Assembly (NCBI RefSeq): GCF_013408745.1
Contig: NZ_JACCBJ010000001.1
Location: forward strand, 1 to 64,000
DNA length: 64,000 bases
Reading direction: 5' to 3'
Source: Leifsonia soli
GTDB taxonomy: Bacteria > Actinomycetota > Actinomycetes > Actinomycetales > Microbacteriaceae
Shown here: one piece after another, positions 1-8,111 of the stretch
Layout of the letters: each line of letters begins with the position of its first letter
How positions within the stretch are numbered: position 1 is the first letter of the stretch
Notes under the pieces: model-generated
What the model saw: only the letters and a program-made list of their open reading frames with translations
What the model was told of the DNA's origin: nothing
Database searches by the model: none
Made by a program: the position numbers and the translations under genes

Positions 1-872
1 TCGACGGGACCGTGCGGCGGCGCGTGCGGTACCCGACCGGGCACATCCCCTCGGCGGCGGAGGCGGTGGCCATCGCCGCGGCGGTCGTCGACGGACTGCG
101 TCCCGACCTCGCCGGGGCCTCGCGCGTCGTCGGGATCGGCGTTGCCGTGCCCGGACTCGTGCGGGAGGAGGACGGGGTCGTGCGGCTCGCTCCCCACCTG
201 GAGTGGGCCGAGGAGCCGTTCGCCGCCGAGCTCGCCGCGGCCACGGGGTACCCGGTGCTCGCCGCGAACGACGCGAGCCTCGGTGCCAACGCCGAGCGCC
301 TGTTCGGCGCCGGCCGTGGCGCGAGCGACCTGGTGTACCTGAACGGCGGCGCCTCGGGCATCGGCGCCGGGGTCATCGTCAGCGGGTCGCCCCTGACCGG
401 CATCAGCGGCTATGCGGGTGAGCTCGGGCACACCCTCGTCAACTCCGCGGGCGTCCGCTGTCACTGCGGAGCCATCGGCTGCCTGGAGACCGAGGTGAGC
501 CAGAGCGCCCTGCTGCGCGTCCTCGGCATGGAAGCGGCCGACCCGGAGGAGCTCGACCGGGCGCTCTCGGCGGCCATCGCCGCGGGCGACCCGGCCGTGG
601 CGGAGGAGGTCGACCGGCAGGTGGGGTTCCTGGCGACGGCGCTCCGCAACGCCACCAACGTGTTCGACCCGCAGCTCATCGTGCTCGGCGGGTTCCTCGG
701 CGCGCTGCACGCGCTCGACCCCGATCGGCTGCCGCGGCTGGTCGGCGAGCAGGCGCTCGCGGCGAGTGCGGAGCGGCTCTCGATCGTCCGTGCGGGGCTG
801 GGCTCCGACATCCTGATGATCGGCGCCGCCGAGCTCGCCTTCGGCCCGCTGCTGGCCGCCCCCGCGTCCTGA
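1..872 (+). CDS. ROK family protein (sugar kinase/repressor), 5' end missing
   Basis: The frame is already open at the first base, so the true start lies outside the window; about 290 residues are visible. The C-X-C-G-X2-G-C-X-E zinc motif (CHCGAIGCLE) near residue 150 and the preceding GYAGELGH segment are the ROK signature. ROK proteins are either cytoplasmic glucokinase-type sugar kinases or NagC/XylR-type repressors with an extra N-terminal winged helix. The missing N-terminus is exactly what would separate the two. The next gene, an exporter, starts 326 bp downstream behind its own regulatory region, so they are probably not one operon. I am confident of the family and undecided about kinase versus repressor. 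Confidence 0.85.
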   Translation, partial: DGTVRRRVRYPTGHIPSAAEAVAIAAAVVDGLRPDLAGASRVVGIGVAVPGLVREEDGVVRLAPHLEWAEEPFAAELAAATGYPVLAANDASLGANAERLFGAGRGASDLVYLNGGASGIGAGVIVSGSPLTGISGYAGELGHTLVNSAGVRCHCGAIGCLETEVSQSALLRVLGMEAADPEELDRALSAAIAAGDPAVAEEVDRQVGFLATALRNATNVFDPQLIVLGGFLGALHALDPDRLPRLVGEQALAASAERLSIVRAGLGSDILMIGAAELAFGPLLAAPAS

Positions 873-920
873 CCGCGTTCCGTCCGCATCCCGTCGCTCC
901 CTGGGCGTCCGGCCTGCTCA

Positions 921-1016
921 AGATGTGGCGCAAATGTGTGTTTTGGCGCCGCCATAACGCACATTTGGCGCAAATCTGCGCCCTGGGAACGCCTGCAGGA
1001 GATTTGGCGCACATCT
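921..1016. promoter_or_regulatory. Phased array of quasi-palindromes, candidate operators
   Basis: Three 17-bp near-palindromes share the pattern AGATkTGGCGCAmATCT. They lie at 921-937 (AGATGTGGCGCAAATGT), 961-977 (ACATTTGGCGCAAATCT) and 1000-1016 (AGATTTGGCGCACATCT). Their centres are 40 and 39 bp apart, and a weaker half-copy (TTTTGGCGCC, 941-950) sits midway between the first two. Spacing in multiples of about two helical turns is typical of cooperative repressor sites. They lie just upstream of the exporter promoter. The cognate regulator is unknown; the ROK protein next door is one possibility. Confidence 0.5.
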
Positions 1017-1031
1017 CGGCGAGGAGAACGT

Positions 1032-1069
1032 GATGTGCACGTTCACATCGAGGGGCTGTACGGTATAGA
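1032..1069 (+). promoter_or_regulatory. Promoter of the MFS exporter with overlapping palindrome
   Basis: A -35-like TTCACA (1042-1047) is followed after 16 bp by TATAGA (1064-1069), predicting transcription from about 1076. The inverted repeat GATGTG-N6-CACATC (1032-1049) overlaps the -35 element, so a protein bound there could block the polymerase. Confidence 0.45.
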
Positions 1070-1088
1070 GTTTGTTGTAGTCGATCAA

Positions 1089-1140
1089 TCGAATCGATTC
1101 GAACCACACTCCCGACAGCACCGCTTGCGCGCGGTGCTGT
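1089..1140 (+). promoter_or_regulatory. Leader palindrome and hairpin ahead of the exporter gene
   Basis: TCGAATCGATTCGA (1089-1102) is a perfect 14-bp palindrome just downstream of the predicted transcription start. It is followed by a perfect 10-bp stem (ACAGCACCGC 1115-1124 with GCGGTGCTGT 1131-1140, 6-nt loop). There is no U-tract, so this is not a normal terminator. A 22-codon ORF opening with GTG in the 3' arm (1134-1202) ends with its TGA overlapping the exporter's GTG start. It could be a coupled leader peptide, but it has no clear Shine-Dalgarno. Confidence 0.4.
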
Positions 1141-1198
1141 TCGTGCGTCCGACGGCGGGCGCGACCCGCATCCACCTCGACCTGCCAAGGACCCTCTC

Positions 1199-2428
1199 GT
1201 GACCACCGTCGTGCATCCCGGAGACTCGCTCTCCGGCCGCCAGCGCCTCGCCTACATCCTGATCCTCGGCGCGCTCACCGCACTGGGCCCGTTCACGATC
1301 GACACCTATCTGCCGGCGCTGCCGACCCTGCAGAACGACTTCGACGTCTCGACCGCGGCCATCCAGCTGACCCTCACGGCCACGACGATCGGCTTCGGCG
1401 TCGGGCAGCTGCTGGTCGGACCGTGGTCGGACAAGATCGGCCGCCGCACGCCGCTCATGGCCGCGACCGCCGTGCACATCATCGCCTGCCTCGCGGCGGC
1501 CATCGCCCCGAACGTCGAGCTCCTCGGCGTCGCGCGGGCTCTGCAGGGCATCGGCGCCGCGGCGGGCGGCGTCGTCGCCATGGCCATGGTCCGCGACCTC
1601 TTCGGCGGCCGCCCCCTGGTCCGGATGCTGAGCCGCCTGGCGCTCGTCAACGGCCTCGCCCCGGTGCTCGCCCCCGTGCTCGGCTCCTGGCTGCTGCTGG
1701 TCATGCCGTGGCGCGGCATCTTCGTGGTGCTCGCCTGCTACGGCGCGTTCGTCATCATCTGCGTCGCCCTGTGGATCGTGGAGACGCTGCCCAAGGCGCG
1801 CCGCCAGGATGCGGGGCACTCGACCGTCGGCCAGCGCTACAAGGCGGTCCTCAGCGACCGCGTGTTCGTCGGCATCGCGATCGTCGGAGCCGCCAACTTC
1901 ACCGGCCTGTTCTCCTACCTGTCGTCGAGCTCGTTCATCTTCCAGGAGATCTACCGGTTCAACGCGCAGGAGTACGGCCTGCTGTTCGCGATCAACTCCA
2001 TCGGAATCATCATCGGCGTGCAGTCGGCCGCACGCCTCACCAAGTACGTCGGGCCGCAGTGGATCCTGGCGTGCTCCACCATCGTGATGTTCCTGTCCTC
2101 CGTGACCATCGTTGTGCTCGACCAGTCGCACGTCGGACTGTGGGGAACGGTCATCCCGCTGTGGTTCTTCATCGCGGCGTGCGGGTTCGGCTTCCCGTGC
2201 GTCCAGGTTCTCGCGCTCAACGGCCACGGCCACGAGGCCGGGACCGCGGCCAGTCTGCTCGGCGCGCTGAACTTCGGCATCGCGGGCATCGTGTCGCCGG
2301 TCGTCGGCATCCTGGGCGTCGGCAGCGCCGCCCCGATGGGAGCGGTCATGGCCGTCTGCGCGCTGGTGTCGATCGCCTCGCTCTGGATCGTGGTGCGGCC
2401 GCGGTCGGTTCCGCAGCTGGCGCACTAG
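1199..2428 (+). CDS. MFS multidrug exporter, Bcr/CflA family
   Basis: The 409-residue protein has the twelve hydrophobic segments of a major facilitator transporter. The Bcr/CflA (14-TMS-unrelated DHA1) features are a charged N-terminal TM1 with FTIDTYLPALP (residues 32-42), motif A GPWSDKIGRR (74-83) between TM2 and TM3, and RDLFGG (132-137). It should act in the cytoplasmic membrane as a proton-driven drug/H+ antiporter, in a family known for bicyclomycin, chloramphenicol and sulfonamide export. The substrate cannot be read from sequence. The GTG start is preceded by CAAGGA about 8 nt upstream. The unusually rich operator and leader region upstream implies inducible expression. Confidence 0.88.
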   Translation: MTTVVHPGDSLSGRQRLAYILILGALTALGPFTIDTYLPALPTLQNDFDVSTAAIQLTLTATTIGFGVGQLLVGPWSDKIGRRTPLMAATAVHIIACLAAAIAPNVELLGVARALQGIGAAAGGVVAMAMVRDLFGGRPLVRMLSRLALVNGLAPVLAPVLGSWLLLVMPWRGIFVVLACYGAFVIICVALWIVETLPKARRQDAGHSTVGQRYKAVLSDRVFVGIAIVGAANFTGLFSYLSSSSFIFQEIYRFNAQEYGLLFAINSIGIIIGVQSAARLTKYVGPQWILACSTIVMFLSSVTIVVLDQSHVGLWGTVIPLWFFIAACGFGFPCVQVLALNGHGHEAGTAASLLGALNFGIAGIVSPVVGILGVGSAAPMGAVMAVCALVSIASLWIVVRPRSVPQLAH

Positions 2429-2493
2429 GTGCACTGACTCGGCGCCGGCCGGGCACCTAGGCGGCCCATGCCGCCGCGGGTACGTTGGACCGC

Positions 2494-3216
2494 ATGACCG
2501 TACCGCACCCCGCCCCGCCGTCCGAGGACGCCGAAGGACACGACGTCGTCAAAGCGGCCCGCGTCGCGCGGAGGTGGCCCGTCGTCGCCGGCTCGGTGGC
2601 CGTCGTCGTCGTGGTGGGCCTCGGGCTGATCATCGCCCTGCGGCCACGCGAACCGTTCGCCATCGATGCCGAGTGGATGGGCGAGATCGTCGAGCACCGC
2701 TCCCCGCTCTGGCTGGGCCCGGCGCTGTTCTTCAACTACGCCGGGGGCAGCATCATCGGATCCGTCGTGATCCCGGTGCTGATCTTCCTGCTGCTCCTGG
2801 CGTTCCGCAGGCCGTGGGGCGCCGCCTTCTTCGCGATCGCGAGCGTGCTGTCCGTGGTGTGCGTCCAGGTGCTCAAGCACACGGTCGGACGGGCACGGCC
2901 GACGGAGATCCTCGTGCACGCCGACACGGGTTCATTCCCGTCCGGGCATACGGCGAACGCCGCCACGATGGTGGTCGTGCTCGGGATCCTGTTCCCGCGG
3001 GTCTGGGTGTGGTGCGTCGGCGTCGTGTGGGCCGTCCTCATGGCCGTCAGCCGCACGTACCTCGGCGCCCACTGGATCAGCGACACGATCGGCGGGATCC
3101 TGCTCGGTGCCGGCGTCGCCGTCATCGTCTGGGCACCGCTCGCTCATCGCCTCGCGATCGAGGCGACGCAGCCGCATCCGTTCTGGCTCGCCCGGCGGCA
3201 CGCGCCAGTAGAGTGA
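2494..3216 (+). CDS. PAP2 superfamily membrane phosphatase
   Basis: This is a 240-residue integral membrane protein carrying the three-part PAP2 active site: KHTVGRARP (about 128-136), PSGH (149-152) and SRTYLGAHWISD (186-197). Members dephosphorylate lipid phosphates such as phosphatidic acid or undecaprenyl pyrophosphate on the outer face of the membrane. Six hydrophobic segments are visible. I chose the ATG at 2494 over an in-frame TTG at 2485 because a TACGTT -10-like box ends 8 nt before the ATG, which would make the mRNA leaderless. Substrate is unassigned; bacitracin-type UPP recycling is a reasonable but unproven guess. Confidence 0.85.
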   Translation: MTVPHPAPPSEDAEGHDVVKAARVARRWPVVAGSVAVVVVVGLGLIIALRPREPFAIDAEWMGEIVEHRSPLWLGPALFFNYAGGSIIGSVVIPVLIFLLLLAFRRPWGAAFFAIASVLSVVCVQVLKHTVGRARPTEILVHADTGSFPSGHTANAATMVVVLGILFPRVWVWCVGVVWAVLMAVSRTYLGAHWISDTIGGILLGAGVAVIVWAPLAHRLAIEATQPHPFWLARRHAPVE

Positions 3217-3221
3217 GCCGC

Positions 3222-5081
3222 ATGAGCGACGCGGACGCGCTGGCGAAGGCGCAGGCGGAAGCACGGGCGGCGGCCGATGAGGCCGAACGGCTGCAGGCGG
3301 AGGCGGCCGAGGCGGTGCGCCGGGCACAGGAGGCATCCGCCGCGGCGGAGGCTCAGGCTGCATCACTGCGCGAGGCGGCTGCGGCAGCGCAGGCGGCTGC
3401 CTCAGCGGCTGCAGCAGCGACCCCGGTATCCGGGCCCCTGGACGCAGCATCCATCGAGGCCGTCCGCGACGGCTACGCGTTCGACGGCGACGTGCTCGAG
3501 TTCGGCGCACTCGTCAACGGGGATCCTCTTCCGGACGTGCCCATCCGCATCCCGATCGCCATGACCAACCGCCACGGGCTCATCGCCGGGGCGACCGGCA
3601 CCGGCAAGACCAAGACGCTCCAGGTGCTCGCCGAGCAGCTCTCGGCAGTGGGCGTCCCGGTGTTCGCGGCCGACATCAAGGGCGACCTCTCCGGGGTCGC
3701 GACCCCGGGCGAACCGAACGAGAAGCTGCTCGAGCGCACCAGGGGGATCGGGCAGGACTGGACCCCGCACGCGGCGACGACCGAGTTCTTCTCGCTCGGC
3801 GGCGTCGGGCGCGGTGTCCCGATCCGCGCGACGGTCGCCGGATTCGGGCCGCTGCTGCTGTCGAAGGTGCTCGGCCTCAACGAGACGCAGGAGTCGAGTC
3901 TCGGCCTGGTGTTCCACTACGCCGAGCAGGCGGGCCTGCCGCTCCTCGACCTCGCCGACCTGCGCGCCGTCCTGACCTACCTGGCGAGCGACGACGGCAA
4001 GCAGGAGCTGTCGGGGCTGGGCGGTCTGTCCGGATCGACCGTCGGTGTCATCCTGCGCGAGCTGATCGCCTTCGCGGACCAGGGCGCGGACGCCTTCTTC
4101 GGCGAGCCGGAGATCGACACGGCCGAGTTCCTCCGCATCGCGCCGGACGGCACCGGCGTGGTGAGCCTGCTGGAGCTACCGGGCGTGCAGGACAAACCGG
4201 CCGTGTTCTCCACGTTCCTGATGTGGCTGCTCGCGGACCTGTTCAACGACCTGCCCGAGGTCGGCGACCTCGACAAGCCGAAGCTGGTGTTCTTCTTCGA
4301 CGAGGCGCACCTGCTGTTCCGCGATGCGTCGAAGGACTTCCTCGCGGCGATCACGCAGACCGTCCGCCTGATCCGCTCGAAGGGCGTCGGCATCTTCTTC
4401 GTCACCCAGACGCCGAAGGACGTGCCGTCCGACGTGCTGGCTCAGCTGGGCTCGCGCGTCCAGCATCAGCTCCGCGCGTTCACGCCCGACGACGCGAAGG
4501 CGCTGAAGGCGACCGTGTCGACCTACCCGACTTCCGGCTACGACCTCGCCCAGGTGCTGCAGTCGCTGGGGACCGGCGAGGCCGTCATCACCGTGATGAA
4601 CGAGAAGGGAGCGCCGACGCCCGTCGCGTGGACGCGCCTGCGCGCCCCGCGAGGCTCGATGTCTCCGGCGCCCGAACAGCAGGTGGATGCGACGATCGCC
4701 GCATCGCCGCTGCAGGCGGCCTACGGAACGCCGCTCGACCGCGACTCCGCCCGCGAGATGCTCGGACGCAAGCTGGACGCCGCCGCGGCCGCCGCGGCCA
4801 AGGCGGACGCCGACGCCGCCGCCGCGAAGGCCGCCGCAGAAGCACAGAAGGCGGCGGAGGCGCAGGCGAAGGCCGACGCCAAGGCGCGGGAGGCGGCCGA
4901 GCGGGCGGCACAGAAGGAGTACGACCGCATCCTGCGCCAGACCTCCCCGCGGTCCACGAGCCGTCGCACGTCGTCCGGCTCGTCGAAGACGGTGCTGGAG
5001 CAGGTGCTCGGCTCGAAGGCGACCCGAGACATCCTGGGCGGTGTCGTCGAGGGCATCTTCGGCACGCGCCGTCGGCGCTGA
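3222..5081 (+). CDS. HerA-like ATPase, DUF853 family
   Basis: The 619-residue protein has an alanine-rich, heptad-like coiled coil over residues 1-70. A HerA/FtsK-type ATPase core follows, with Walker A GATGTGKT (about 123-130) and Walker B FFFDEAH (about 356-362) followed by RLIRSKGVGIFFVTQ. A second Ala/Lys-rich coiled coil lies at about 515-565, with a basic C-terminus. DUF853 proteins are cytosolic and related to the HerA DNA translocase, but their role is not established. No NurA-like nuclease is adjacent, so an end-resection role is not supported. TAGAGT ending 8 nt before the ATG, inside the end of the phosphatase gene, suggests a leaderless transcript of its own. Confidence 0.82.
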   Translation: MSDADALAKAQAEARAAADEAERLQAEAAEAVRRAQEASAAAEAQAASLREAAAAAQAAASAAAAATPVSGPLDAASIEAVRDGYAFDGDVLEFGALVNGDPLPDVPIRIPIAMTNRHGLIAGATGTGKTKTLQVLAEQLSAVGVPVFAADIKGDLSGVATPGEPNEKLLERTRGIGQDWTPHAATTEFFSLGGVGRGVPIRATVAGFGPLLLSKVLGLNETQESSLGLVFHYAEQAGLPLLDLADLRAVLTYLASDDGKQELSGLGGLSGSTVGVILRELIAFADQGADAFFGEPEIDTAEFLRIAPDGTGVVSLLELPGVQDKPAVFSTFLMWLLADLFNDLPEVGDLDKPKLVFFFDEAHLLFRDASKDFLAAITQTVRLIRSKGVGIFFVTQTPKDVPSDVLAQLGSRVQHQLRAFTPDDAKALKATVSTYPTSGYDLAQVLQSLGTGEAVITVMNEKGAPTPVAWTRLRAPRGSMSPAPEQQVDATIAASPLQAAYGTPLDRDSAREMLGRKLDAAAAAAAKADADAAAAKAAAEAQKAAEAQAKADAKAREAAERAAQKEYDRILRQTSPRSTSRRTSSGSSKTVLEQVLGSKATRDILGGVVEGIFGTRRRR

Positions 5082-5083
5082 CG

Positions 5084-5137
5084 CCTGCGCGCTGACGCAG
5101 GGGGTCTGACACCCGTGGGCCGGATCGCCCGGGTCAG
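5084..5137. terminator. Weak stem-loops between convergent genes
   Basis: CCTGCG (5084-5089) pairs with CGCAGG (5096-5101) over a 6-nt loop. A second, bulged CTGAC...GGGTCAG pairing reaches the stop codon of the minus-strand kinase gene. The position between two convergent genes fits bidirectional termination, but there is no U-tract. Confidence 0.35.
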
Positions 5138-5964
5138 AGCCCGAGGAGCGCCCGCGCGCGCAGCGCCACACCGGCAGCAGCGGTCGCCTCTCCGCCGTCC
5201 TGCTCCGACCACACCGCCGAGAGCGCGCCCCAGGCGAGCGCCCAGCGCAGCACCCTGTCCTCCGTCAGCTGCGCCTCCGCGGCGATGACCGCGACCGTCC
5301 GCTCCAGGCGGCCCGGCGCGAGCGCGGTCGCGGCATCCGGATTGCAGAGGATGTTGGCGACGTCGAAACCGGGATCGCCGTGCAGCGGCTTGGGGTCGAT
5401 CGCGAGCCATCCGCGCGACCCGAAGTCCAGCACGTTGCCGTGGTGGAGGTCGCCGTGCAGCACGACGTCTCCGGCGGGATGCCGCAGCAACTCGTCCGCG
5501 ACCCGCACGGCGACGGCGTCCAGCTGGTCGCCTGCGCCGGGCGCCTCCCCGCGGCGCAGCAGCTCCCGGAACCAGCGCCGGAGGTCGAACAGGCCGTCCG
5601 GGCGGGGCCCCTTCCCCGCTGCGTGCAGACGACGACCGGCCCGGCACAGGATGCGCGTCGCCTCGTCGTCGCCCTCCGGCCCCGACCGCGACAGCTCCGC
5701 GAGGTCGCCCGGACCGGTCGCGCGCTCGAGGAGCACCGCGTCCGCATCCGCCTCGATGACGGCGGCGGCACCGTCTCCGCTCCACCAGGCGATCACCGCG
5801 CCGCCCGCCCGCTCTTCGCCGGACGCGGCCAGCTTGAGGAAGAGCGGGTCCGCATCGCGACGCACCGGCTGCACGACGCTCGACGGGGTGGCGAACGCCG
5901 CGCCGTCGGGTTCGAGGCGCCAGCGTTCGCGCCAGGGCGCCAGCGCGGCCTCGGGCCCGGTCAC
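5134..5964 (-). CDS. Aminoglycoside/hydroxyurea resistance kinase, APH(6)-like
   Basis: This 276-residue protein has the phosphotransferase signature HGDLHHGN (about 167-174) and the Mg-binding IDPKPLHGDPGFD motif about 20 residues later. Together these identify the streptomycin 6-phosphotransferase / hydroxyurea kinase family. It probably phosphorylates a small hydroxylated substrate with ATP in the cytoplasm. Chromosomal members in actinobacteria are often not proven resistance genes. The GTG start at 5964 was chosen because it overlaps the AraC stop in a GTGA arrangement, implying translational coupling; the frame stays open further upstream, but that region is AraC coding sequence. Confidence 0.82.
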   Translation of the reverse strand: MTGPEAALAPWRERWRLEPDGAAFATPSSVVQPVRRDADPLFLKLAASGEERAGGAVIAWWSGDGAAAVIEADADAVLLERATGPGDLAELSRSGPEGDDEATRILCRAGRRLHAAGKGPRPDGLFDLRRWFRELLRRGEAPGAGDQLDAVAVRVADELLRHPAGDVVLHGDLHHGNVLDFGSRGWLAIDPKPLHGDPGFDVANILCNPDAATALAPGRLERTVAVIAAEAQLTEDRVLRWALAWGALSAVWSEQDGGEATAAAGVALRARALLGL

Positions 5965-6797
5965 CCGCGCCCCTCTGCGGCGGCGTACGTCCCCGGCGTC
6001 GACCCGACGACCGACGTGAAGTCGCGGCTGAAGTGCGCCTGGTCGGCGTAGCCCAGCTCGGCGGCGAGGGCGGCGAGTGCGGGAGGTTCGCTCGATCGGA
6101 GTGCCGCGGCCGCCTCCTGCAATCGGTACCGCTGGATGAGCCACTTCGGGCCGAAGCCGATGTGCCCCGCGACCAGCCGCTGCAGGTGGCGGACGCCGAG
6201 CCCGAAGCGGTCGGCGAGCTGCTCGACCCGCAGCAGTTCGCGGTCCTCCTCGACCGCCGCCACGATGCGGTCGACCAGGCGGGCGTCGTCATCCGGTTCG
6301 GGGAGGCGGTCCAGCCAGGCCTCGAACGCCGCGATCGCGCCGGAGTCGTCGTCGTCCGCCATGCGGTCGCGGACGGAGGCGACCATCCCGGCCGCTCCCT
6401 CCCGGACCGTCAGCCGGTCGAACGGCAGGACCGGCGGCACGCTGCGCATCGACGCTCCGGCCCATGCCCGCGAGACGCCGGGACGGAGCAGGATGCCGAG
6501 CGCCCATCCCGAGCCCTCCAGCGTGCGGGACCCCCGCCCCCGGCCGGCGCGGTACAGGGCGGCGGACCGCTCCTCGACGACGAGGTTCGCCGTCGGATAC
6601 TCGAGCACGTCCTGCCGCACGGTCGCGCCGTCCGCGAGCTGCCAGCGGGGGAGCCAGTAGTGCCGGACGAACAGAGCCGAGCGGCCGTCCGCAGCGCGCC
6701 GTGCGATCGCCACCGGCGGCGCGGTCGCCGCCGGGGCGACGCGGCTCGGCGTGAGCAGGCCCTTGCTGCGCGGCTCGACCTCGGTGCGCGGCGTCAC
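5961..6797 (-). CDS. AraC family transcriptional regulator
   Basis: The 278-residue protein has an N-terminal domain resembling DUF6597-type sensor regions. A C-terminal AraC/XylS double helix-turn-helix follows over about residues 170-270, ending with the typical LGYADQAHFSRDFTSVVGSTPGTY segment. It should be a cytoplasmic DNA-binding regulator. It is the first gene of a two-gene operon with the APH(6)-like kinase, which it may regulate. The GTG start lies 7 nt after a CAGGAT -10-like box (6804-6809 on the plus strand), consistent with a leaderless message. No ligand can be inferred. Confidence 0.85.
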   Translation of the reverse strand: MTPRTEVEPRSKGLLTPSRVAPAATAPPVAIARRAADGRSALFVRHYWLPRWQLADGATVRQDVLEYPTANLVVEERSAALYRAGRGRGSRTLEGSGWALGILLRPGVSRAWAGASMRSVPPVLPFDRLTVREGAAGMVASVRDRMADDDDSGAIAAFEAWLDRLPEPDDDARLVDRIVAAVEEDRELLRVEQLADRFGLGVRHLQRLVAGHIGFGPKWLIQRYRLQEAAAALRSSEPPALAALAAELGYADQAHFSRDFTSVVGSTPGTYAAAEGRG

Positions 6798-6858
6798 CCT
6801 GCCATCCTGGCATGCGCCCGCGGGCGTGGGGCTTCGCGGCCGGGCGCCGCGGACGGGT

Positions 6859-7425
6859 TCAGCGCCCGAGCGGGATGCGTTCGAACCAGTACAGCAGGCG
6901 CGGCCAGGCGCGGCGGAGCTGGCCGTGCGTCATCGGCTCCTCCGGCCGCGTGACGGGAACGTCGAGCTCTTCCGCGACGCGCTCCATGTCGTCCGCCGAC
7001 CAGAACTGGCCGCGCATCCGGATGAGCAGCCGCCCCTCCTTCGACGCCACGAACAGCTGGGGCAGGACGTCGAGGGTGCTGCGTTCGTAGACCTGCACCA
7101 GGATCACCGCGCCCGCCTCGCCGTGGCCCACCCGGACGGTCCGCCCGAAGAATCCGCGCTCGCGCACGCCGTCCGGCCCGTAGCCGATCGTCGTGTTGAG
7201 GAACGACGCGACCCCCACCACCGTCGCCGCGATGACGACGAGATGAGCGACGAGCACGAAGACCCAGGCGCCGGACGGGATGGTCAGCCAGTACAGGACG
7301 GCGAACACCGGAGTGGTGAGCGCCAGCACCGCGACGATGCCCCGGGTGAACAGGTGCCGGTGCGGGCGGAGGACGGTCTCACGGGTCGCTGCCACATCCG
7401 TCCCCACCTCGGCCTGCTCACTCAC
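6859..7425 (-). CDS. Two-TM membrane protein with bacterial PH-like domain
   Basis: This is a 188-residue protein of unknown function. Residues 20-75 contain a basic stretch and two hydrophobic segments (IVAVLALTTPVFAVLYWL and WVFVLVAHLVVIAATVVGVA). The cytosolic remainder, with GYGPDGVRERGFFGRTVRV and alternating beta-strand character, resembles bacterial PH domains. I took GTG at 7425 because GAGAAAGG lies about 10 nt upstream. An in-frame ATG at 7467 would add 14 residues but sits beside the hairpin at 7473. It stands 62 bp beyond the AraC gene start and is probably transcribed separately. Confidence 0.55.
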   Translation of the reverse strand: MSEQAEVGTDVAATRETVLRPHRHLFTRGIVAVLALTTPVFAVLYWLTIPSGAWVFVLVAHLVVIAATVVGVASFLNTTIGYGPDGVRERGFFGRTVRVGHGEAGAVILVQVYERSTLDVLPQLFVASKEGRLLIRMRGQFWSADDMERVAEELDVPVTRPEEPMTHGQLRRAWPRLLYWFERIPLGR

Positions 7426-7472
7426 CAGACGAGCCTTTCTCAATCCGGGAGGCTCCGGTAGCGGCATTTTGG

Positions 7473-7505
7473 GGGACACCCGTTCGCGGGGCGGTCGGGT
7501 GTCCC
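7473..7505. terminator. Hairpin between two minus-strand genes
   Basis: A perfect 10-bp stem (GGGACACCCG at 7473-7482 with CGGGTGTCCC at 7496-7505) starts 6 bp past the stop of the DUF1801 gene. There is no U-run on the minus strand, as is common for actinobacterial I-shaped terminators. Confidence 0.5.
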
Positions 7506-7511
7506 GCGGGG

Positions 7512-7961
7512 TCACCCGGCTGCGGTGCGCACCAGGTCGCGGATGCGCTGTTCGTCCTCCGGGCCGAGGTCGAGGATGGCGAAGGCCGTCGCCCACATCG
7601 TGCCGTCGTCGAGCTTGGCCGGATCGTTGAACCCGAGCGTCGAGTAGCGGGTCTTGAACTTCGACGACGGCTGGAAGAAGCAGAACGTCTTGCCGCCGAT
7701 GGCGTAGGCGGGCTGCCCGTACCAGAGCTTCGGCCAGACGTCCGGGACCGTCTCGGTGACGATCGCGTGGATGCGCTCGGCCAGCGCCCGGTCGTGGTCG
7801 GGCAGCTCGGCGATCTTGGCGAGCAGGTCGCGGGTGTCGTCCTCGCGCGTCGTCTTGCCCTTGCGCGCGGTCTTCACCTCTTTCGACCGCTCTTTCATGG
7901 CGGCGCGCTCCTCCTCGGTGAACGCGGCGGAGCTGGATGAGGACTCGGTTGTGTTCGTCAT
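7512..7961 (-). CDS. DUF1801 (YdhG/YjbR-like) protein
   Basis: The 149-residue cytosolic protein has a Ser-rich N-terminus and a basic linker. A DUF1801 domain follows, with LPDHDRALAERIHAIV, PKLWYGQPAYAIGGKTFCFF and a closing YSTLGFNDPAKLDDGTMWAT segment. The fold is shared with iron-chaperone-like (frataxin-resembling) proteins, but no activity is established. TACGGT ends 7 nt before the ATG (plus-strand 7968-7973), suggesting a leaderless transcript. It is divergent from the DUF445 gene and its leader ORF. Confidence 0.75.
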   Translation of the reverse strand: MTNTTESSSSSAAFTEEERAAMKERSKEVKTARKGKTTREDDTRDLLAKIAELPDHDRALAERIHAIVTETVPDVWPKLWYGQPAYAIGGKTFCFFQPSSKFKTRYSTLGFNDPAKLDDGTMWATAFAILDLGPEDEQRIRDLVRTAAG

Positions 7962-8111
7962 GCCTCGACCGTAGAGCGGGACGGGTGCACAGCGCTTCTC
8001 CGAAACTGCTCACCTGGCGCTCCTGGCACTCGCCGTACCGTCGGAGATATCGCCCCACGCCGACCGTGAGTACGGTGGACACCGTCCGCAACATTGGCCG
8101 GGAGGTACGAG

